Assembly: GCF_963924675.1 (NCBI RefSeq)
Contig: NC_089225.1
Location: 113,989,094 to 114,053,093, forward strand
Length of the DNA: 64,000 nt
Origin: Phocoena phocoena
Lineage: Eukaryota; Chordata; Mammalia; Artiodactyla; Phocoenidae
Reading direction: 5' to 3'
The translations under genes were made by a program, and so were the position numbers. Below, piece by piece: positions 22,631 through 34,094 of this stretch (position 1 is its first letter; each line of letters starts with the position of its first letter). The notes beneath the pieces were generated by a model. That model worked only from the letters and a program-made list of their open reading frames with translations, was not told the DNA's origin and did no database searches.

Positions 22631-25365
22631 ATGGACACAGTAAGACACAAATAGGAAAATAATTCACACCTGAAAAAATGAGAACAGCTTACCAAAACAC
22701 CTACAGTGCAACAGGGAAGAATGCAAAGTAACTAGAAAACATGAGATTAGCCCAGGAGCAAGCAATACAGCCCTTCAGGTGCTAAGCGGTAGCTGGAATG
22801 TGGCTCTGAGATTGGGGTCATCTAGAGCAAAGAGCAGAACACACGCTGGTCCCATCCTGTCTCGAGGTCTGGCTGGTCCTGGCTTCGAGGGACCCCCCCT
22901 TGTAAAGGTGAGCCTGGAGCCCCATCCCACTACTGTCCATGGGACCCCACTCACGTCTGGCCCAGCCTCACACCAGCCTTGCCTTCCTGGCCCAGAACCT
23001 CTCATAAGAAAACCCCGAACACAGAGTCGAAATTCCATCACTCAAAGTCTGTGTCCCTCCCCAGTGGAGGCCTGGCAGTCAGAGCCCCTGGCTCTGTCCC
23101 CACAAGCCCCTGGCTCTGTCTCCTCCTCCTCAAGCAGGAGTGGGAGACGGCAGTATCTGGGTGCCCACCGTGCTGAGTTGGGTCTGCAACAGCACCTCGG
23201 GGACCTGCTTATGTGAATCCTGCCGCAATGCCTGTGGGCTGAGGCCTGGCTGGAGCTTATCTCAGTTCAAATCATCATACTGCTTTGCAAACAAGTCATG
23301 GGATACACAGGCTTGGGCTGAGGCCAGGCCTCCCATGGGAGTCCCCACGGTGGACACAAGAGGACAAGTCTTCACCCTCCCTGGGTCAAAATCATTCAAC
23401 TATGAGTGGGGTGGGGCCCTAACAGGAGTTAGTGTCCTCGCCTTGGGGAATCTGACGATGACGCCCCCAAGGTCACGGAAGGGGTCCGGGGGAGGCAGTC
23501 ACTCCCTTATCCCAGCCAGCACGGGCTCTGCTGCAGCAGGTGGTAAGGCCGAGAAGGTTGGAATCACAGCTGCTCTGGGTCTGGCTGGGCTTTCGGATGC
23601 GCTCGCCAGCCCCGAACGGAGCCCCGAGGCAGCCGGCGGGTGGGTGGCAGAGGAGGCCTGGTGTCGCTGTCTCCGACGATCAAGGCTGAAGCCATCTCAG
23701 GACACGAGGCAAAATAAGCAACCTCTAGTCGGGGTCACTGGACAGCCAGCGCGCCAAGAACTGACTCATGAATGAAACACCCGGTGTTACCGTTAGAAAC
23801 ACGAGCTAGAACCGAAGACGCTGCCCCACGTGCATGAGAAGGGTGGACCGAGCTGGGGGCGCCGCGGAAGATGCAAGACTTGACACCGAAGGTGAGAACG
23901 AGTAATTTCAGTGAATCTGCAGTTAAAAGGGGGAGCTGGCCTCAGGCGAGGATTACAGGAGGGCTGGAGAAGAAGGTAAGATGTCACCCGAACAGCAGCG
24001 AGAAAAGACGGTGGGCAGACAGGGTCACACCTTTCACTGAGGAACAGGTGGGTGTTACGTCTCCTTCGAATACTACCCAGGGTTTAGCACCAGTGCACAC
24101 CTTGCATTTCAATAAAGAAGGTGAGGGGCACTCAACAGCTTCTGTGTGTGGACAGCATCCGGCCTCCGTTGGGGGCACACGGCAACGCCGCTGTCTCTTC
24201 TGACTCAGGGTCCCTGGGCTGGAACTTCTGATCCACAGCACATCGGAGTGGAACGCTTTTGTTAAGTTTCCCTTTAACGTCTGAAGAAAGCAGCAGTGCC
24301 TATATGTCTGACTGCCGCTCATAAAGTAAGTGTGCCTAAAGTCTCAGGGGGATGCCTGATGCCACACAGCATGTGGCTGAAGAAAGGTGCTCCCCGGTCA
24401 GCCTTCACGCGGAGAAACCGCTCTGACGGGGCTCTTTGTGGAGGATCCAGGAACCCCCTTGGAATTATCACGAGTGACAGTGTTGAAAATACAGGATGAG
24501 AACATTTCTCAGCCCCGTCTTCAGGTGAAACAGAACTTCAGGGATTATTCGCGTCCCCAGTCATCTTCTGTGTATCTGAAGAACTAACGGTTCGTCCAGG
24601 ACAAAACCAAATGCATCAGATTTGGTATCACATTGTTCACTGTCCAAGTTGACTGTCACACGTCACGACACGGACGTTTCAGATCCAAGCTGACTTGCGG
24701 AAGTAGTGGTTACTGTACACTCACAGCATTTCCCACGGGCTCCAGCACTAAGGGTCACGGCCTTCCAGACAACGTGTACCAAGGCAGACGCCAGCAGGGC
24801 CAGGGGCCCCGGATGCATGTGGGCCGTCACGTGGGTGGAGGGTGCCAGCGAGAGAGCGTGTGAGGCCCTGGGAATTCTGCTAAAGCTCTCCCGGTTCAGG
24901 CTCACACCAGCACGGTCGGGCCCTCCTCCCACTTTGTGACGACCAGTGTCTCTCTCCGTAAGCTCCCGGCACGGGGTGAGGGTCTGCTCCCGGCCTCTTC
25001 CAGCACCGATTGCATCACCAAGGCCTGTCTCTTCGGCCTCCGTAATGGCTCTGGCTGGCGTCCTCCTCTCGCTACCAACGGGCACCTTCAGGGCCTGCTT
25101 CCTCCGCTTCTCTACCCACGTGGCTCCGTCTGCGGCACCACCCCGCCCCGCATCTTGACCCCCGCCCCTGTGACAGTGCCCCCTCCCGGCTCTCCTCCGC
25201 TCTCTGCGACTCTCCCTTCTCCCCTCTCCGTGGACCCCCTCTTCTGACACCCTCGCCTCTTCTCTGCCCCTGACGCTCTGTTGATGATGTCAAATCTTTC
25301 TCATAGGATAGGCTGAAACTTAGGGGCCACCGACCCCCCCACGAGGTGCCCTCTTCCACGTTGGA
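22631..25365. other. long stretch with no recognised gene
   Basis: Unique-looking, moderately to strongly GC-rich. A 16-base direct repeat agcccctggctctgtc lies at 23,083 and 23,105. An open frame of 211 codons at 23,140-23,775 has no family resemblance. A plus-strand AATAAA lies at 24,111-24,116 without other 3'-end context. The part 24,970-25,250 is C-rich with many CpG and is open on both strands. Confidence 0.4.
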
Positions 25366-25369
25366 TGTG

Positions 25370-25515
25370 GCTACAGGAATGCTCCTGAAGTACCTCGAAG
25401 TCAGCAGGTCCCAAATGGACATGCAGTCACCGCCCAGCAAACCTGACCCCCTTCTCCACACCCTCCATCTACCCCCTCGCCCAAGCCAGAAACCTGGAGC
25501 CCGGTTCCCCTACCC
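25370..25515 (+). repeat. possible ancient interspersed repeat, unnamed
   Basis: The run caggtcccaaatggacatgc followed by a C-rich part and cgcccaagccagaaacctgg resembles a phrase found many times in mammalian genomes (gcccaagccagaaacctgg). I recall it as an old interspersed repeat but cannot assign a family from sequence alone. Confidence 0.3.
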
Positions 25516-26215
25516 GCCTTCCCCTGCACCCGTTCTAGCCTGAGGCCGGTGGCTGTGCCGTGAAGAGAAGAGCCTTCACTTCGTCCCCAGCATCACCAGT
25601 CTGGTTCCCATCTTCATCCTCCCTCTCCAGGATGTCTGTGAGGCCCCTTGCTTCCATTGGTTGAGTTACTGACGGGCACTTAGGAGTCTTCTCCATGAAC
25701 AGTCCGTGCTGACCACAGGACACCCAGCGGAGAACTGAGCAGGGCCGACCCGTCTGTGCCCTGGGTCTGCTGGAATCCAGAGATGAATTCTCTATGCCAG
25801 GGGAGTACTGTGACCTCCTTCAGCCCGTGGACACCCCCATCCAGACTGTCTAACCTCACACATGTCCTTATCGAGATTGATGGCAAAAACAAGAATAATT
25901 CTCTCCCATAAACACTCAGAAAAAAAAAAATTTAGCTTCCACGGAATACCCACCTGAACCACCGGTCAGTGTTGGCCTCATTAAAAGTGGAACTACCAGC
26001 CACCACGAGCGTCAAGATGTGATATGGTAAGAAGTCCACATCACCACCTATGAGACGTTCTTCCCTGAAGACCTGAACCTGAAAATAACTCAGGCTCTGG
26101 TCCTAAGTGAACCGGCCCTGGTTTCTCGAAGGAGCCAGTGGCACAGAGAATGAAAGGGAGGGGAGAAAAGAGAGTGAAGGAGATTTCACAACCTACGGCG
26201 GGGTGCTCTGGTGTG
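25516..26215. other. no recognised feature
   Basis: Unique-looking sequence with an A run at 25,919-25,930. No gene or named repeat supported. Confidence 0.4.
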
Positions 26216-26219
26216 CATC

Positions 26220-26590
26220 CTGGTTCAGATCAGTGGTGAAAGCACATTCCTGGGTGATTAGGGACATTTGAATATGAACTTGTGTTTGGTATAAGATGGT
26301 ATAAAGGAAGTCTTGTTAACTCAGTCAAATGTGACAATGTGTGTGTGGCTACAGAGGAAACAACCTTTATCAATTAAAGATGCGGGCGAAAGTTTCTACA
26401 GGTAAGACGACAGGATGTTTGATATTTAATGTATTTTATAAAAAGAAAAAAAGGGGGGACAGGGGAATAGTTACAACAGATTGGAAACTTTGAAAATGTT
26501 TGCATCTAGGTGATAGGTACAGCATTTTATTCTCTCTACTTTTGTAAGTAGTTTTAAATTTTCTGTAATGGAGAGAAGGAAAACAAAACA
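26220..26590 (+). mobile_element. old interspersed-repeat 3' end, class unassigned
   Basis: The last ~150 bp (tgcatctaggtgataggtac, then attctctctacttttgtaag and ttaaattttctgtaatgg) matches the conserved 3'-terminal phrase of old mammalian repeats that end near a gtttgaaattttccataata-like motif. Upstream similarity fades. LINE versus DNA class is not decidable by eye. Confidence 0.35.
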
Positions 26591-27371
26591 TGTATCATTT
26601 TTATTCTGTATTTTTAAAGAGCAAACATTTTCTCTTAGTTTATAAGGAATTCTATTTTCAACACTGGATTATCTTTTTTGCAACAAATTACTAAGCAGTT
26701 AATGAAAACACATAAATTCTGTGATCAACGAGTGAGGATTTGGGCATGAAAATCACTTCGTCTCAACTTCGTAGCTGCCTTTTCATTACTTAGAGCAATA
26801 TGGAAATCTTCCCAGTGCCTAGACACATTTGAACATTCTTTCTTGAAAATGTAAGTATACACATCTAAGCGGCTAATTTTTCAAGTTTCTATTTAATAAC
26901 AAATTCAAGAGAAATCCTTACTTATTGAAAAATCTATCACTAAAATTATGTGTGATGAATCACCTCCCATGACTGTTCAAGGAAAAGAAAAAACAACATT
27001 TTTAATATCACATTTTTTCTCACAGTGAAGAAAAACGAATATGCATATGTTACAGATGAGCGAGTTAGAGGGAGCTTTAGAACAGAAGTAGATTGGATTT
27101 CACTAAATATGGCCTTAAATTAATAAAGCCAGAGGGGTAACGTTGACTGGTTTCTTCAGTTGTTGCGAAGCGCCTGTTGTATTTTGAAAAGTAGCCCTAT
27201 GTGATGCAGATGTTGGGAAAAAACTCCTTAGAATAGACAGAAGCTCCAACAGTGAGGCCAAGACTGTCTTGCTTTTCCTGATAACCTCGGAAATACTTCT
27301 TATTTTATTTTGAAGCAGCTCAGCCAGAAGTTCCCTCAAAAGAGGCAGCTGCCCACAGCTGGTTCTCAATT
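26591..27371. other. AT-rich island, unassigned; candidate conserved noncoding DNA
   Basis: About 780 bp of AT-rich sequence between GC-rich neighbours, with no L1 or SINE words that I can find. It contains the palindromic POU/octamer-like atatgcatat at 27,039-27,048. A minus-strand open frame of 84 codons (27,369-27,115) has a leucine-rich run (RELLAELLQNKIRSISEVI). It is unlikely to be coding without other support. Confidence 0.35.
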
Positions 27372-28255
27372 ATTAGACATGCCGTTTAAAACAAAGACAA
27401 CAGAACCCAAAAGGAAGCGTGAACACCAGAGGCTCTTCCCTGTGAGGAGCGCCTTTGGGTGACGTGGGTTGTGGTCTGCTGCTTCTGCGAGGGCACCCAG
27501 GCCAGTGCCCAGCCAGCCGGGTCCTTCCTCTGGCCGCTGGGCGGGCCCTGGAGCAGAACAGTGCTGAGGGAGGGTTTTGTGCTCCTTTGCTGAGTGGTGA
27601 AAGGTCAGTAGGTGTATGACTGGGCGGAGGGCTCGTCTGTGAAGACGACTCCCCTTCTTTCCCTTCTCGTGAAGGCAAAGGAGGGGGCTGGTGATGCCCT
27701 AGATCCTCCACCCGGTGCTTCCGTGGCTCTCAAGGTGGGGAAGGCACTGGGCCGGGAGGGTGACGCGGCTTTGCCCGAGCCGCGTGGCTGCTTCCAGGCT
27801 GTCAGCGGGGGCAGCTCCACCCCACCAGTGGGACACACCTTGGACAAACACCGGGCTATGGGGCACACGGTGGGAGCGGGCACGGACCCTCCAAGGGAGA
27901 CCTCGCAAACCTCCCTGGAATCACAGAACGGTCTTCAAAGGATTCCAGACTGGGACCACAGGGCCTGAAGTGGGCTGGTCTGGGATGGTGCCAGGACCAG
28001 GTAGGCAGCGGGCGGCGTCTGCGTCCATCCTTTGGCATCCCGAGCCGGGGCCTGGCTCCCGATGTGGGCACCTGACAGACGTGAGTAACAGAGCTCCGTG
28101 CGGGCCTCCAGGCAGCCGTGCTTCGGGGGGCAGCCTCGCCTCGAGGGTGGGCAGGGGAGAGCAGCTCCAGGCCACCAGCCCTGCCCGCCTGTCCCCCCTC
28201 CGCCCCCGATCCCCAGTGGCCCTGCGGGGCTGCCCGGCTCAGTCTGAAAGCCGTT
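27372..28255. other. no recognised feature
   Basis: GC-rich, CpG-containing unique-looking sequence with overlapping open frames on both strands (180 codons plus, 146 codons minus at 27,715-28,296), which is a composition effect. Confidence 0.4.
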
Positions 28256-28257
28256 GA

Positions 28258-28345
28258 TGCTGATGGAAAGCCTTCACTTGAGGGTGGAGAAACCAAGCCC
28301 CAGAGAGGAGTGACGACTCCCTAGTGCAAACAAGCGTCCCAGATC
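28258..28345 (-). mobile_element. MIR SINE remnant, minus strand
   Basis: The phrase gagaaaccaagccccagaga followed by ggagtgacgactccctagtg parallels the reverse MIR core (gaaactgaggcccagagagg then ttaagtgacttgccc). Short and diverged. Confidence 0.5.
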
Positions 28346-29565
28346 AGCGCACAGACCAAGTAGGAAGCCGCTGACCCCAGAGGGTCAGCGCAGCAAGCGG
28401 CCTTGGCGGGTGGCCGGAGTGGGCAGAGGCAGGGGGACTGTCCTGGACACAGAGTCTTTCCGTTGGGTGTCTCTCACCAGCACAGCCCTGGGCCCCGCGG
28501 GAAAGAAGGCGGACTGGCCCGGGCAGAGCCGGGAGGGCGAGGCAGGTGTGGGCCGGAAGGGGAGGTGGAGCTTTGGGCGACGTGCGGGGCCATGGAGAGG
28601 TCAGTAATCACAGCTCTGGCTTTGGAAGCTCCTGTGAAGAGTCTAAAAGGGATCCCGTGTCTAGGCTCAAAAGACGCTGTTTAAGCCCTAATTCTGTTCC
28701 TGTCATTCTAACGAGGCTCAGGGCCCGTGGCCAAGCGGGAAGGCCCCGGAGCTGGGCCCAGGCCCCCTGGTCTGACTTGTGAGGCGAGAGGCGCCAGGTG
28801 CACCCCTCCTCTGATCAGGATCCAGGATCGGGGCAGGGTCCGTGGAGAGCAAGTCGTCAGGAGAGAGCGTGGCATTGACTCTGCGCCCAGCGTGTGCGGG
28901 CGTTTTGTCTGCCTTCTCTCCAGTGGGGCAGGGTGTCGTGACCCACCTTGCAAGAACCAGGATCAGACAGGAACCTGGCCATGGGGCGTGGTCGGCAAAC
29001 CTTCATTCTGGGGAAAATGAGTCTCCCCACTTGCCAGCTAGAGAGCCTGGGCCTCGGGGCCAAACGCTTCAGCACGGCGCCGTCCCGCCCCATCCCTGGG
29101 GGCACCCCTTGGGCGTGGCACAGAGGAGAGGCCTGTTCGGGGCTGTGGCACAGGCACCACCGGGCACATCTCCCTGGGGGGTGTCGTACCCTGCCTCTGG
29201 AGGAGGGGGTCACTGGGCAGGGCAGCGGGGAGAGAGCCCTGCATCCGGAGGGGCCGGGCAGCCTGACCCCGGGGCGCAGACACAGCGGAGGAGCTTGTGC
29301 TTGGACGCGGGAGGGGTCAGGCTGCAGAGCCCGGCCCTGACTCTGAGCGGGCGCGCCCTCGCGCCAGGGGTGTCCGGTGGGCACTTTATGGGGCTGTAGG
29401 AGGAGGCCCTGGACCAGCCACAGGTGGCAGGTGGTCCCCACCCTGCAGTCAGACCTGGAAGGGCCCTGGGTGGGATTCCTGGGGAAGGCGTTGGGCTCCT
29501 GGGTTCCCGATGCAGGTCTGACTTGATTTTAACTCAAAGAGACAGCTCGAGCCCATCGGATGATT
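28346..29565. other. no recognised feature
   Basis: GC-rich unique-looking sequence. Opposed open frames of 185 and 194 codons coincide at 28,842-29,441, so they are not convincing genes. Confidence 0.4.
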
Positions 29566-29569
29566 GGGC

Positions 29570-29690
29570 TGTGTTGAGCCATTTCATTCAATCTAAATCA
29601 CAGCCTTTCAGGCCGGCCACGGGCCTGCTTCACAGACAGGGAATGAGGCCCGGAGTTTAGGCGGGCCGTGAGCGGCCGCAGGGGAATTCC
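29570..29690 (-). mobile_element. MIR SINE remnant, minus strand
   Basis: Read on plus: tgttgagccatttcattcaa, atctaaatcacagcctttc, then cttcacagacagggaatgag and gcccggagtttaggcgggcc. This follows the reverse MIR order (gagccatttcatttaatcct, then ttttacagatgaggaaactg and aggcacagagaggttaag). A good match for an old element. Confidence 0.6.
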
Positions 29691-32500
29691 AGGGTGTTTT
29701 CTGGTTTGACCCAGGTCACCCTCAGATCTCATTTAAGCGACGACAAATTCTCTAGAGAACCAGACTTCTCCAGTGTGCTCTGAACTTAAATCGAGTTTTC
29801 CAGGAACACGGCCATCATAATTAGGGACGCCGTGCATTTGTTTCTCACTGAACACAGAGCTGGGAGGCACTTCATGAACCTTGTCTGGACGTGACCAGGA
29901 GGGCGGTGGCCGCTCGGCCCAGCGCGCCCTGTGGCGGGACGGGGCAGCTCTAGGTCCCTCTGGATCGAGACCTCCCGGTCAAAGGCCTGCTTTTCTGTGA
30001 GGCACAGGTAAGACACCAGCACATCTGCCCAAGAGGGCCAGACACGGCCCCGCTCAAAAGGAAGAGAGTTTATGTGCAAGCACGGCGTAGGAAAAGCATA
30101 TACATTGTACCTATTATATGTACGGTCAGAACATCTTTGCAGTTTGAAAGCCGTGTCCCGGATCTGCCATTTGTCCCCATTTCCTGCAATTTCCATCCCT
30201 GTTGTCAAGCTGCTCTGAGAGCCTGTCTCCCCCCTGCTCGCAGGTGGCCACACAGGCCCCGCTGAAACAGAATCACCAAGGCAGGAGGATGTGGGGAGAC
30301 CAGAGCTCTTCTAGAGTCGGGGGCACTGGGAGGCCTTCTCGGCCTTGACACCCAGGGAAAACCGGGGTCGCCTTGCCGGCCTCAGAGGGGAGGCACATGT
30401 CACTGGGCTGCAGAGAGCTGGCAACAAGCGGGCAGCACGGGGCGCCCTCAATGACGGGGCGTCTGCTTGTCCCGGGACAGCAAGGCTGTGCCTCCCACTG
30501 GGTCACTCCAGGAACAAGACCGAATGCATCCAGCAGGGACCAGGCGTCCAGGCGCCTCGCGGGCACTCAGACGGCCCACCGGGGGCAGGGCCTGTTTCCC
30601 AGGCGCCCTCACTTTCTGCCCGCTGCCCTCTCCTCAGCACCACTCGGTGACCCGGCACCAGGCCCCGCTCTGCTCTGCAGAGAGGTTTTCTTGCTGGACC
30701 TGCTTCTCTCCATTCTGTCCAGACAGAGGCAGGCCGGAGCCTGGGAGAGGGGTGTCCGCATCGCTGGTCCTTTCCAGAAATGCTTCTCCAGATGACGAGT
30801 GGCAAGTTGGGTTCAGGGCATGGACCCCATCGCCTGGACGGGGCCTGAGACCCTAAGTGGCCCCTGTCTTGTGAGGGTCACTGGGGAGGCCTGTCTCCCG
30901 GGAAGGGCAGTGCGTCCAGCCAGGGCCAGTCCCTCCCTGGAGCAGGGTGAGCGAGCCCCAAGTGTCAGGAAAGCAATTGACCTGCTGCCATCACAGCCCG
31001 GGGGCCCCCGTGTTGGGGGTCGGCAGCTCTTCTCTCCAGAAGCACCTCCCGCCGGGCCAGCGCGTGTTCTGCCTGCTGCCACCCAGGTCTCCAGGGCAAC
31101 AGAGGAGCAGAGGCCCAGGACCTGGGAGCCTCGCCGTCACCTTCCCAAACTGGAAACACAGCTGGAATCTCAGATCATCGACATGGAGCTAAATCCCTCC
31201 AGCACCCGCGTTCTCCTGCCTTCCCATTTTCACTCTGCCCCGCCAAGTTTCCGAATTCATACCTTCAGTCTCTGGAAAACGCCATCCCGTTCCTACAGCC
31301 CATGTCTCCAACCTCCCGGGCTTCAGCTTCCGCTGAGGGTTCCAGACTTTCATCGGAAACCCTCAGATGATTTCAGGGCGGAAGCGGACGGCTGGGGAGG
31401 CTGGCTGTCACTTGCTCTCATCAGCCACGCTCCACAGGGGCACAGGCTCTGTCCCCACCGTCCCCACCCCGCGCAGGCCCCTCCCACTGCACAGGGCTTC
31501 CACCCTCACCTCAAGGAGGGCTCATACGCCCCAGGGGATCCTATTACAGTCCTTCGATAGGAAAGGAAAGCGAGGTCTCTCCTCTGGGCCTGGAGGCAGA
31601 GGTCAACCTCGAACTGGACGCCTGACATGTATTCGGCACCCACTGGTCCAGATGCAGAGCTTACCACTGGAGGACACTGGACCTCCAGGGAAGACCCCAA
31701 AAGGCTGTGCCAGATGCTGACCTGTGTGAGGGATGCAGCCCGGGCACCGCCCTGGCCCTTGGAGGGGCTGAGGGCAAAAGTCAGCCAGCATGGGCAGAGC
31801 AGGCGGGGGCCTTCACTCCAGGGCCTCTGAGGCTGGTCATCCTGTGCAGTGTCCCCGGGGCCACGTGGTGAGACCAGGCCAGACACCGCGGCCCCCCCGG
31901 CGCCCTCCCCATCTCTAACCGCCGGGCGGTGGGCCAGTCAGTGCCCCAACGGCAGGCGCCCAGCACGGAGGCCAAGGCAAGCTGAGTCCTTGAAGCCGTT
32001 CTTGCCAGTAAACGCCACCTCCCACTTCCTACCACGTCGTCCCCTGGGGCAGCAGCAGCCCCGGGACGAAGGCCCCCCGCACCGGTCCCAGGAACTGCGC
32101 TTTACCGTTTCCAGTCCCTCCCGCACCCCCTGACTCCCAGGCCAGCCTTGAGCAGTGGGTGGCGTGGGGGGTCACACCCTCATGAACAGAGCCCCCAATT
32201 CAGGGTCAGAACCAAGTGCCACTTTGCAGATCGGTTAGCAGGATGACCAAGTCTCATGGGGTCTCTGGGTGCTGTGTTGTCACTGTCGCCGCCGAGGGCA
32301 ATGACCCCGCCAGCAAAGGGAAGTGACTGCCCGGGGAGACGGGGTCTCCCTCGGGCCCGGGCCTCCCAGCTCTACTTTCTCCTGCAGATCTGGTCACCTT
32401 TGCAGCGGGGCTGTCCCCTATAGTGCTTAAAGCCCACCCTCCCCCTCCCCAACATGCCCTCCCCCCCCATGCCATCCTTCATGGCCCTGTCAATCATTCG
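29691..32500. other. long stretch with no recognised gene
   Basis: Mostly GC-rich. A less GC-rich pocket at 29,786-30,253 holds a minus-strand open frame of 155 codons that matches no known protein. A plus-strand open frame of 253 codons at 30,799-31,560 is Pro/Ser/Arg-rich and overlaps opposed frames. C-runs near 32,440-32,470. No splice-supported exon found. Confidence 0.4.
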
Positions 32501-32504
32501 TCAA

Positions 32505-32640
32505 GCTCACTTCCGTCTCCTTCTAGAAGGGAAGCTCTCCAAGGGCAGGACCATCTTTAGTTTGGATTTTTTTCCCACTAAACCTCCAGCACCCAGACCG
32601 TTCCTGACACGTAATAGGAATATGATGTGAATAAGTAATG
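32505..32640 (+). mobile_element. L2 LINE 3' end, plus strand
   Basis: The order aagctctccaagggcaggac, catctttagtttggattttt, ctccagcacccagaccgttc and ctgacacgtaataggaatat is the typical L2 3' terminus (ctccttgagggcagggac, then cccagcacctagcacagtgc and ctggcacatagtagg). Diverged, as expected for L2. Confidence 0.6.
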
Positions 32641-32825
32641 AGTGTAGCCCTAATTGAATATAGTCTTATTAAAGGTTCTACACACAAAAATTCACCACGT
32701 GGTCACAGCGATTGCCTCTGGGTACTGGGGACGTCGGGGTTTGAAGGTTCTTTGTGTAACTCAACCAACCCGTGGACCTGTGAGGTCCCATTTCAAGACA
32801 GAATCATATTCCAAGACACCTGACA

Positions 32826-32966
32826 GGGACTTCCCTGGTCGTCCAGTGGTTAAGACTCAGTGCTTCCAATGCAGGGGGCGGGGTTTCGATCCCTGGTGAG
32901 GGAATTCATATCCCACATGCGGCACGGCCAAAAAAAAAACAGAGAAAACAATAACAGAAAAAACAC
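32826..32966 (+). mobile_element. short tRNA-derived SINE (Bov-tA/CHR-like), 7
   Basis: gggacttccctggtcgtcca at 32,826, then gtggttaagactcagtgctt, gtttcgatccctggtgaggg and cacatgcggcacggcc with an A-rich tail. The target-site duplication agacacctgac is at 32,814-32,824 and 32,967-32,977. Short form like copy 5. Confidence 0.88.
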
Positions 32967-33240
32967 AGACACCTGACGTACAAACAAACAAGAATAATTC
33001 CCAATTTTTACTTGCTTCGCAAAAGGACTTCTTTTACCCTGCAGTCTCCTCCCAGACTTCACTCGGCCCATGCTGCATTTATTTGATAGACTCTGCGGAT
33101 TTTCATGCCATCTGGGAGGAGAGTGTCACGGGAGAGCCCTCAGGTAGGTGGGGGCCGTGGACTGGGACTCAGCCATGCTGTGGTTCCCAAGGAGACCCGG
33201 TTTCCCTCCCATCGGGGGGGGTTGTGAGCTAGGGCTTAAA

Positions 33241-33692
33241 ATTAAGGTGCGATTCAGCCATGAGAAAGAATGACACTTTGCCATTTGCAGCAACACGGAT
33301 GGACTCGGAGGCATTATGCTAAGTGAGATAAGTCAGGCAGAGAGAGACAAATCCTGTATGACATCACTTATATGTGGAATCTAAACAATACAACAAACTA
33401 GTGAATGTAACAAAAAAGAAGCAGGTTCACAGATACAAAGAACAAACTTGTGGTTACCATTGGGGAGATGGGGGAGGGAGAGGTACGAAATATTAAGTAT
33501 AAAATAAGCCACAAGGATATATTGTACAATACAGGGAATATAGCCAAGATTTTATAAAACTATAAATGGAGTATAATCTTTAAAAATTGTGAATCACTAT
33601 ATTGTACACCGGTAACTTATATAAATTGTATAGAACTATACTTTAATTAAAAAATAAATAAAAATATTACGTGCAACAGACTACAGAAAAAC
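33241..33692 (+). mobile_element. 5'-truncated L1 3' end, relatively young
   Basis: Starts at gattcagccatgagaaagaa and follows the L1 3'UTR of cetartiodactyl type: ggcattatgctaagtgagat, acatcacttatatgtggaat, aactataaatggagtataat and ttgtacaccggtaacttata, ending in an A-rich aaaaaataaataaaaat. Low divergence compared with the other L1 pieces. Flanking attaaggtgc at 33,241-33,250 and 33,693-33,702 is a likely target-site duplication. The body is about 410 bp; the rest of the L1 was never copied in. Confidence 0.8.
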
Positions 33693-33789
33693 ATTAAGGT
33701 GCAACATTAGGTGCCTGACTGTGTGGTGAACCTGGCAGGGCCTCCTCCAGGGGTCTGAGCTCAGGCTCTGTCCCCCACGCTGCTCCAGG

Positions 33790-34092
33790 GTGCTGCAGAC
33801 TGACTGTGTGCCCGCCCACAACTCATATGTTGAAGGCCTAACCCCCACGTGAAGGTATTAGGAGGTGGGGCCTTTGGGAGGTGATGAGGGCTGGACAAGG
33901 TCATGAGGGTGGGGCCCCATGGTGGGATTAGTGCCCTTATGAGAAGAGACAGCAGAACCTCATGTGAGGACACAGCGAGAAGGCGGCCGGCCATCTGCAG
34001 GCCAGGATGAGAGCTCCCACCAGAACCCGACCTGCTGGCACCTGTTCTCAGTCTATGACATTTTGTTACAGCAGCCGGAGCCGAGTAAGGGC
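33790..34092 (+). mobile_element. MST-type MaLR LTR, plus strand
   Basis: In order: aactcatatgttgaaggcct, ggtattaggaggtggggcct, ttgggaggtgatgagggctg, gggattagtgcccttatgag, catgtgaggacacagcgaga, aggcggccggccatctgcag and cattttgttacagcagccgg. This is the full order of an MST-group (ERVL-MaLR) LTR. It is nearly complete at ~300 bp with a deletion before the end, and solo. Confidence 0.8.
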
Positions 34093-34094
34093 CC

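Noticed and set aside
29786..30253. Minus-strand frame of 155 codons in less GC-rich DNA
   Set aside because: Composition is more protein-like than most, but I found no acceptor and donor pair around it, no polyadenylation signal and no known motif. Not strong enough to list as a gene.
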